Part shown: positions 58,237-64,000 of the stretch, in pieces
Layout of the letters: each line of letters opens with the position of its first letter
Position numbering within the stretch: position 1 is the first letter of the stretch
Program-made: the position numbers and the translations under genes
From: Desulfofundulus salinus
Lineage (GTDB): Bacteria; Bacillota; Desulfotomaculia; Desulfotomaculales; Desulfovirgulaceae
Length of the DNA: 64,000 nucleotides
Reading direction: 5' to 3'
NCBI RefSeq assembly: GCF_003627965.1
Contig: NZ_RBWE01000001.1
Span: 1,537,916 to 1,601,915, forward strand
Notes under the pieces: generated by a model
What the model saw: the letters and a program-made list of their open reading frames with translations, nothing else
Database searches by the model: none
Told to the model about the DNA's origin: nothing

Positions 58237-60654
58237 ATGGCCAAAGCAACTGCCACACCCCCCCGGGTAAATCGCACAAGGGAACTGGCTGCAATGACGG
58301 CGGCTGCCCGCCCCTGGACCTACCAGGTCGCCTTTTGGGGACTGGCGGCGCTGCTCTTTTTCCCACCCTTTTTCCGGGGGCTCTTCTTTCCTCCCGAGCA
58401 GGAACTGGCCCTGATGGGCGCGGCGGTAATCTTCTGGTTCACCTGGCTCTGGAAGCACGGATGGCGGGATTACAGCTTTCTATCGCACCCGCTGGACTAT
58501 TTCACCCTGGCCCTGCCGCTGGTGTACATTATTGCCGCCTTCGGGGCGGTTAACTACGGCCTGGCCGTGGACGAAATTGTCAAGAACATCCTGTATTTCC
58601 TGGCCTACTGGGTGGCCGTTCAGGTGGTGGAGCGGGAAGAAGATGCCGGCCGGCTGCTGCATGTTATTTACCTGGCTGCCGCCGGTGTAGCATTGGCCGG
58701 TCTCTTCACGGCCACCGGTCTGGTATATATAAAGGACGGTTTTCTAAACGGGCGCATTTATTCCACCTTCCAGTACCCCAACGCCCTGGCCAGCTACCTG
58801 GCCCTGGCGGGCTTCCTGGGGCTGTTCTTCTGGGCGCACTATGGTTCCCGCACCGTGGGTGAAAGCATCACTGACCGGGTGCTGCTCAAAACCCTGCCCC
58901 GGCGCCTGCTGGAATGCCGGCCGTACGGGTATTTTTACGCCGCGGCCAACTTCATCCTCCTGGCCGTGCTCTTCGGCACCAGATCCCGCGGCGGCCTGCT
59001 CATTACCGGGGCGGTGTTCCTGCTCTACCTGATCGGGCTGCACTGGCAAAAACGGCTGCCCGTACTGCTGCATGCGCTGTATGTGGGCGGCCTGGGTTAT
59101 ACTACATCCCATAAGTTCATCGCGGCGGCCATGGCCAAGCAGATGGGAACGGCCTGGCTCTGGATCTTGGGCGGGCTGACTCTGGTGCTGGCCGGGCAGT
59201 GGGTTTACGCCTTTGCCGGAAAACGCTCTTTATCCCCGTGGCTGGAAGATAAAAAACGGGTGAATGCGGGTTTGGCTTCTATAGTGATCGCCTGTTTGAT
59301 TGCAGGCACGGCGGTGTTGACCACACACCATCAGGTACTGGAAAAGGTGACAAGCTTTACCTACCTGCGCAACGCCTTTGAACGCACCTACTTTGTGCAG
59401 GACGCCCTGGCCATGATTAAAGACCGCCCCGTTCTGGGCTGGGGGGGCGGCGGCTGGGAAGAGGCCTACCGGGCCTACCAGGGCTACCTGTACAACTCCA
59501 ACGAAGTGCACAGCCACTACTTCCAGGTGGCCGTGGAAACGGGTGTCGTGGGATTACTGGTGCTGCTGGGCATCTGGGCCTCCTTCCTGTGGGCCGCCCA
59601 CCGGGCGTACTGGAGCGCGCCCGCCAGCAGTACCAGCCGGGCCATGTCCTGGGCCGTAACCACCGGAGCCCTGGCCGTGGGCCTGCACGCAGCAGTTGAC
59701 TTCGACCTGTCCCTGTCCGCCCTCACCCTGGTCCTGTGGACTCTCTTTGCCTGCGCCAGGGTTTCAGGTTATAATCGTGCTCAAGTTCCAAGCAATAAAC
59801 TGCAAGCAGCAAAAAAAGGTGGCATTCGGCCCTCAAACCCCGTAGCCCTGGCCGCAGCCACCGCTGCCGGCGCCATAGTGTTCCTTTTTGCCTTCTTCCT
59901 GGCCTCTGCCAACAGCTATGCCACCCAGGCAGCCGGATACCTGCAGCAGGGAAACGTCCGGCAGGGCCTGGCCGCCATGCAGAAGGCAGCCGCTTATAAT
60001 CCTTTCAATGCCGACTACCATACCGTCCTGATGCGCATTTACCTGAGTATGGGCAAGCCACAGCAGGCCCTGGAGGAGGCCCGCCGGTCTGCCGCCCTGA
60101 GCCGCTACAGCGCCGGCCGCCAGGCCGATCTCGCCCGGGCATCCCTGGCCGCCGGCAGGTACCAGGATGCTGTAAGCTACGCCCTCCGGGCAGTAGAGCT
60201 GGCACCGTACCAGATCGCCTGGTACGAAACTCTGGCCGCCACCTGCGCTGCCGCCGGCCGGGGTGAGCTGCAGGCGGGGAATAAAGACGCCGCCCGCCGG
60301 TATCTGGAACAAGCCCTGAAGGTGCCGGAGATGATCCAGGCCCGGGTGGCGGGGCTGGGGGAAGAGGAGAAAAAGCTCTGGGTAGACGCCCCCATGCTCT
60401 CTGTTACGCCCGGGGTGCACCTGGGGATGGGGCAGGCCCGGTACCTGCTGGGCGACCTGCCGGGAGCGGAAAAAAGCCTGCAGGCCGCAATGCAGGATAA
60501 TCAGTTGAAAGGCGAAGCATCCCTCTGGCTGGCCCTGGTGAGAGAAAAGCAGGGTAAAACGGGGGAAGCGAAAAAGCTGGTGAAGGAAGCCGGGCAGATA
60601 AACAAAAACCTGGAAGCGGCCTATGAACGGTTGAAGGCGGTCCCGACCCTTTAG
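58237..60654 (+). CDS. O-antigen ligase/polymerase-like membrane protein with TPR tail
   Basis: An 805-residue protein. Residues 1 to about 510 have some 10-12 membrane helices and the Wzy/WaaL-type loop (FVQDALAMIKDRPVLGWGGG, EVHSHYFQVAVETGVVG), including the conserved histidine region. Residues from about 560 to 805 carry tetratricopeptide-like helices (GLAAMQKAAAYNPFNADYHT; ARYLLGDLPGAEKSLQAAMQ). Likely polymerises or transfers a surface polysaccharide or glycan. A stretch QVPSNKLQAAKKGG near 59780 looks like a small inserted repeat. ATG with ACAAAGGAGC upstream. Confidence 0.82.
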   Translation: MAKATATPPRVNRTRELAAMTAAARPWTYQVAFWGLAALLFFPPFFRGLFFPPEQELALMGAAVIFWFTWLWKHGWRDYSFLSHPLDYFTLALPLVYIIAAFGAVNYGLAVDEIVKNILYFLAYWVAVQVVEREEDAGRLLHVIYLAAAGVALAGLFTATGLVYIKDGFLNGRIYSTFQYPNALASYLALAGFLGLFFWAHYGSRTVGESITDRVLLKTLPRRLLECRPYGYFYAAANFILLAVLFGTRSRGGLLITGAVFLLYLIGLHWQKRLPVLLHALYVGGLGYTTSHKFIAAAMAKQMGTAWLWILGGLTLVLAGQWVYAFAGKRSLSPWLEDKKRVNAGLASIVIACLIAGTAVLTTHHQVLEKVTSFTYLRNAFERTYFVQDALAMIKDRPVLGWGGGGWEEAYRAYQGYLYNSNEVHSHYFQVAVETGVVGLLVLLGIWASFLWAAHRAYWSAPASSTSRAMSWAVTTGALAVGLHAAVDFDLSLSALTLVLWTLFACARVSGYNRAQVPSNKLQAAKKGGIRPSNPVALAAATAAGAIVFLFAFFLASANSYATQAAGYLQQGNVRQGLAAMQKAAAYNPFNADYHTVLMRIYLSMGKPQQALEEARRSAALSRYSAGRQADLARASLAAGRYQDAVSYALRAVELAPYQIAWYETLAATCAAAGRGELQAGNKDAARRYLEQALKVPEMIQARVAGLGEEEKKLWVDAPMLSVTPGVHLGMGQARYLLGDLPGAEKSLQAAMQDNQLKGEASLWLALVREKQGKTGEAKKLVKEAGQINKNLEAAYERLKAVPTL

Positions 60655-60667
60655 GAGGATGAAACAA

Positions 60668-61495
60668 TTGGAAGAAGAACTGGATCTGAGAGATTTGATC
60701 CTCATCCTGTGGAAAAGGCGGAAACTTATCCTGGGCATATTCCTGGCCGCTGTTTTGGCCGCGGCGGCAGTCAGCTTTATCATCCCGCCGACCTATGAAG
60801 TGAGCACAATCATTGCTCTGGGTGTTTTTCCCGACCCTACCTATACCAGCCAGGCTTCGGCCAGGGAAATCCTGCTCAGCGATGAATTGTTGCTGAACGT
60901 CATCTCTGCTTTAAAGCTCGACGTTCCCCGGGAAAAATTCAGGGGCTTCAAGCAGACCATCAAGGTGGAGCCGGTTAATGACACAAACTTCCTTAAGATT
61001 TCCATACAGACCACCAACCGTTCCGAAGGCAGGGCCATAGTGGAAAAAATGGTTGAGCTGTTTAAAGAGCGGAGCAGTGCTTCGTACCAGCAGTACAGGC
61101 AGCTGCTGGCCGGCCAGCTGGATGCGGTGAGAACCCGTCTGTCCTCGGTTGAAGCGGACATCAAAAAGACACGGGAGGTTCTAAGTGCCATCGAATCCAC
61201 CACGGGTATTTCGCCGGTGGAAAAGGACCTGCGCCGTTCCCGCACCCTGGAGTACCTCCAGAGCGAAGAGTCCCAGCGCATCGAACTCCTGGACCGTTAC
61301 CTCGCCCTGCAGAAAGAAATCAATGGATTGAAAGACGTACAGGTCATCCGCGGCGCCCGGGAACCGGTTTACCCGGTTAAGCCGAATAAGAAACTCAACG
61401 TAGCCCTGGCCGGGATGCTGGGGTTGATGGTGGGGGTCTTTATGGCGTTTTGTTTGGAATATATCTCCAGAAACCCGCTCAAATTGGAGGATTAA
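60668..61495 (+). CDS. Wzz-type polysaccharide chain-length determinant
   Basis: Inner-membrane co-polymerase controlling chain length. The 275-residue product has two membrane helices (about 22-42 and 245-265), the Wzz start (LDLRDLILILWKRRKLILGI), a helical extracytoplasmic part (LLAGQLDAVRTRLSSVEADI) and the C-terminal Pro motif EPVYPVKPNKKLNVALAGML. The TTG at 60668 is favoured because AGGAGG is ten bases upstream; the ATG at 60659 touches that site. No tyrosine kinase domain. Confidence 0.85.
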   Translation: MEEELDLRDLILILWKRRKLILGIFLAAVLAAAAVSFIIPPTYEVSTIIALGVFPDPTYTSQASAREILLSDELLLNVISALKLDVPREKFRGFKQTIKVEPVNDTNFLKISIQTTNRSEGRAIVEKMVELFKERSSASYQQYRQLLAGQLDAVRTRLSSVEADIKKTREVLSAIESTTGISPVEKDLRRSRTLEYLQSEESQRIELLDRYLALQKEINGLKDVQVIRGAREPVYPVKPNKKLNVALAGMLGLMVGVFMAFCLEYISRNPLKLED

Positions 61496-61502
61496 ATTCT
61501 AT

Positions 61503-62831
61503 ATGAAACTGAAAATTTTAGCCCCGAAGGACCAGTTGTTACAAAAGATTAATACGCATACTGCCGTAGTTGGAGTGATTGGGTTGGGTTATGTAGGCCT
61601 GCCCTTTGCCGTAGAAAAGGCCAGGGTTGGATTCCGGGTGATTGGTATAGAGCAAAATCCCATGAGGGCCGAAAAAGTGAACCGGGGACAAAATTACATA
61701 TCCGATGTTAATGATGAAGATTTAAGAGCGCTGGTAAACAAAGGCCTGCTATCGGCAGTTGTGGACTTTTCTACCGTACCCGAAATGGATATTATCGTTA
61801 TTTGCGTACCAACGCCTTTAACCAAGAACCTAACGCCCGATCTCCAGTACGTGGAGAAAGTAACCAGGGAAGTGGCCCGCCGGCTTCGGCCCGGACAACT
61901 TATCAGCCTGGAATCCACCACCTATCCCGGAACCACCGAGGAAGTTATGCTTCCTCTGCTTGAAACTTCAGGCTTAAAAGTAGAAGAAGACTTTTTTCTG
62001 GTTCATTCTCCCGAGCGGGTCGACCCCGGCAACCGACGATATACCACGAGAAATACCTCCAAGGTTGTGGGAGGTATAGGACCTAATTCACTGGAAGTAG
62101 GTGTAACATTTTACAGCCAGACAGTAACAAAGGTAGTGCCCGTGTCCAGTGCGCGGGCTGCCGAACTGGTGAAAGTCTTTGAGAACACCTTCCGTGCCGT
62201 AAACATAGCCCTGGTGAACGAGCTGGCCATGCTCTGCGACCGAATGGAGCTCAATGTGTGGGAAGTGCTGGATGCTGCCTTTACGAAGCCCTTTGGCATC
62301 ATGCCCTTTTACCCGGGCCCGGGTGTGGGTGGCCACTGCATACCCATCGACCCCCACTACCTGGAGTGGAAAGCCAAGGAGCTGAATTTCAACACCCACT
62401 TCATTGCCCTGGCCGGGGAAATAAACCGGAGGATGCCGGAATTTGTGCGGCAGAAAGCGCTGCGGATCTTAAACCGCCTGGGAATTCCGTCCTCCAGGGC
62501 TCAAATACTGGTTCTGGGTATGGCCTATAAAAAAGACATCGCCGACCACCGCGAATCACCGGCCCTGGAAATAATCAGGCTGCTGCGGAAGGACGGCGCC
62601 CGGGTGCTGTATCACGACGATCTGGTACCGTTTATTAACGACCGGGATCTAAAGATGGCCTCGGTGCCCCTTACTGAAAAAGTGCTGCGTGAAAGCGACC
62701 TGGTCATCATCGTCACCGACCATTCGCATATCGACTATAACCGGGTGGTGGAGACAGCCAGGCACGTCCTGGATACCCGCAACGCCACGCGCCACGTTAA
62801 AGACAACAGGGAAAGGATCACGCTCTTATGA
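61503..62831 (+). CDS. UDP-N-acetylhexosamine 6-dehydrogenase (WbpA/WecC type)
   Basis: NAD-dependent enzyme that oxidises a UDP-amino sugar to its uronic acid. The 442-residue product has the Rossmann GVIGLGYVGLPFA (about 24-36), VICVPTPLTKNLTPDLQYVE, the substrate motif SPERVDPGN and the catalytic cysteine in PGPGVGGHCIPIDPHYLEW. The next gene is a WbpB-like oxidoreductase, so UDP-N-acetylglucosaminuronate (WbpA route) is the likely product. The exact sugar cannot be proven from sequence. Confidence 0.87.
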   Translation: MKLKILAPKDQLLQKINTHTAVVGVIGLGYVGLPFAVEKARVGFRVIGIEQNPMRAEKVNRGQNYISDVNDEDLRALVNKGLLSAVVDFSTVPEMDIIVICVPTPLTKNLTPDLQYVEKVTREVARRLRPGQLISLESTTYPGTTEEVMLPLLETSGLKVEEDFFLVHSPERVDPGNRRYTTRNTSKVVGGIGPNSLEVGVTFYSQTVTKVVPVSSARAAELVKVFENTFRAVNIALVNELAMLCDRMELNVWEVLDAAFTKPFGIMPFYPGPGVGGHCIPIDPHYLEWKAKELNFNTHFIALAGEINRRMPEFVRQKALRILNRLGIPSSRAQILVLGMAYKKDIADHRESPALEIIRLLRKDGARVLYHDDLVPFINDRDLKMASVPLTEKVLRESDLVIIVTDHSHIDYNRVVETARHVLDTRNATRHVKDNRERITLL

Positions 62832-63790
62832 AAGTGGGAGTAATAGGAGCGGGCAACTGGGGCAGGAATCTGGTCAAAAAATTTTACCGCCTGGGCGAGC
62901 TCGCCGCGGTGGCAGAAATAAACCCGGACATAAGGCACAAACTGTCCGCCGAATACCCCGGCGTTTCTTTTCATGACGGCTACCGGGATCTCCTGGAAAA
63001 GGACATTCCCGCCGTAGCCATCGCCACTCCGGCACACACGCACTACCGGATAGCCCGGGAGGCCCTGCTGGCTGGCAAGGACGTATTCGTGGAAAAACCC
63101 CTGGCATTATCAAAAGCCGAAGCCGAAGAACTGGTGGAATTAGCCGAAAAGCAAAACCGTATTCTCATGGCCGGGCACCTGCTCCTTTACCAGCCGGCCA
63201 TCCGCTGGATAAAGAACTATATAGATTCCGGAGCCATAGGGAAGGTGGCCTTCCTGGCCCAGGAACGGCTCAAACTGGGCCGGGTGCGGGCAGTGGAGAA
63301 CGTCCTGTGGAGCTTCGGCGTGCACGACATAGCCGTACTCCTCTACCTGGTAGGGGAAAAACCGCAGGAAGTCAGGGCCGCTGGCCAGCGCTTCTTACAG
63401 GAAAACATCGAAGATGATGTACATCTGCACCTCCGGTTTGCCGGCGTAGTGCAGGCCCATCTCCATATCAGCTGGTTGTGGCCGGAAACCAGGCGCCGCC
63501 TCACTATAGTTGGTTCGGAAGCTATGCTTACTTATGATGAGCTGGAGCAGGAAGTGGTCCTGCACAAGAAACGGGTGGCACCCGACCTGCAGCATCACGA
63601 CGGGGGCAGTGAAGTGGTCTTCCGGGGGAGCGAAGAACCCCTTTTGCTGGAATGCCGGCATTTCCTGGAATGCCTGGAAAGGCGGATAAGCCCCCTTTCA
63701 GACGGCAGAAGTGCCGTTGAAGTAATAGAGGTCCTGGAAGCAGCAGACGGGCAATTAAAGCGCAGCGGTAAAAAGTCAAGCACTTTTTGA
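62828..63790 (+). CDS. Gfo/Idh/MocA oxidoreductase, WbpB/WlbA-like
   Basis: NAD-dependent sugar oxidoreductase of 320 residues. Has the Rossmann start MKVGVIGAGNWGRNLVKKFY, AIATPAHTHYRIAREALLAG, the catalytic lysine in KDVFVEKPLALS, and the ENVLWSFGVHDIAVLLYL motif with a conserved histidine. WbpB oxidises the 3-position of UDP-N-acetylglucosaminuronate. Overlaps the dehydrogenase by four bases, so the pair is coupled. Partner genes (wbpE, wbpD) may lie beyond the transposase. Confidence 0.84.
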   Translation: MKVGVIGAGNWGRNLVKKFYRLGELAAVAEINPDIRHKLSAEYPGVSFHDGYRDLLEKDIPAVAIATPAHTHYRIAREALLAGKDVFVEKPLALSKAEAEELVELAEKQNRILMAGHLLLYQPAIRWIKNYIDSGAIGKVAFLAQERLKLGRVRAVENVLWSFGVHDIAVLLYLVGEKPQEVRAAGQRFLQENIEDDVHLHLRFAGVVQAHLHISWLWPETRRRLTIVGSEAMLTYDELEQEVVLHKKRVAPDLQHHDGGSEVVFRGSEEPLLLECRHFLECLERRISPLSDGRSAVEVIEVLEAADGQLKRSGKKSSTF

Positions 63791-63904
63791 AGGGGAATTG
63801 GAAAAAATTTTTAGGGTTAAGCCATAAAAAGGCAATAACAAACCAGGCCCAGAAACTGACAATATCTGGGCATTACCTGCAGTGGTCACACTTAAAGGAG
63901 GCGA

Positions 63905-64000
63905 TCAATCACCCCTTTTCCTAGGCGTATAAAGCTGGTTTGAGCGCAGCAAAGCAAAAACCAGCCGGACCAGTTTTCTGGCGGTAAGGACGAGTGCTCT
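63905..64000 (-). mobile_element. 3' end of an IS110-family transposase (runs off the window)
   Basis: The minus-strand frame reaching the window edge reads RALVLTARKLVRLVFALLRS, then NQLYTPRKRGD and TGA. This matches the C-terminal end of IS110-type transposases. Only 31 residues are inside the window. The roughly 110 bases between its stop and the oxidoreductase gene presumably hold the end of the element; IS110 elements lack long inverted repeats so the border is not visible. Confidence 0.7.

Noticed and set aside
1..64000. CRISPR arrays, tRNA and rRNA genes
   Set aside because: No regularly spaced repeat array, tRNA-like cloverleaf or rRNA segment was noticed on either strand by eye.

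Overview
The window reads as chromosomal DNA of a Gram-positive, probably thermophilic anaerobic clostridium of the Peptococcaceae/Desulfotomaculum-Pelotomaculum type. This is inferred from a fairly GC-rich sequence with strong AGGAGG-type ribosome sites, many GTG/TTG starts, a Gram-positive flagellar gene set (FliY, CheC, CheD, FliW, CsrA, no L/P-ring genes), and riboswitch and sigma-D control of motility. No species call is possible from the sequence alone.

Layout. 1-3.8 kb: a murJ remnant, then a dTDP-rhamnose operon (rmlA, rmlC, rmlD, rmlB) behind a near-consensus sigma-A promoter. 3.9-10.2 kb: motB-motA, cheW-cheA-cheB and a FlaG-like gene. 10.2-13.7 kb, minus strand: fliD-fliS-fliT-like plus a Uma2 gene, with one copy of a 0.3-kb palindromic repeat. 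13.8-20.1 kb: an orphan antitoxin, fliW-csrA, a decayed antitoxin/PIN-toxin pair, an ATPase fragment, a complete IS21-type element with a perfect 8-bp target duplication, then flagellin (hag) with a sigma-D promoter and a CsrA-type leader. 20.1-23.6 kb: an accessory stretch with small unknown genes, a GNAT protein, a free-standing LAGLIDADG endonuclease, a broken membrane-protein/HicB region and an intact HepT-MntA module. 23.7-28 kb: flgL, flgK, flgN, flgM (minus) with flaG opposite. 28.2-29.5 kb: a lone pseC-type aminotransferase.

29.6-58.1 kb is the main fla/che cluster. Two tandem cyclic-dinucleotide (GEMM-I) riboswitches, each with its own terminator, precede flgB-flgC-fliE-fliF-fliG-fliH-fliI-fliJ-fliK-flgD-(TIGR02530-like)-hook genes-fliL-fliN-fliO-fliP-fliQ-fliR-flhB-flhA-flhF-flhG-PilZ protein-sigD-flgF-flgG-cheD-cheR-cheC-cheY and a fused fliM-fliY gene. 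58.2-64 kb: surface-polysaccharide genes (O-antigen-ligase-like/TPR protein, Wzz-like, UDP-sugar dehydrogenase, WbpB-like oxidoreductase), ending in the 3' end of an IS110-type transposase.

Together the genes build, steer and probably decorate a flagellum, with several control layers visible: cyclic dinucleotides (riboswitches plus PilZ brake), sigma-D/FlgM, and FliW/CsrA acting on the flagellin leader. The most notable points are the tandem riboswitches, whose second copy carries A where c-di-GMP-binding members usually carry G; a family of 0.1-0.3-kb hairpin repeats confined to gaps between flagellar genes; the FliM-FliY fusion; a FlhF with altered GTPase motifs; and a hook gene with an A+T-rich centre.
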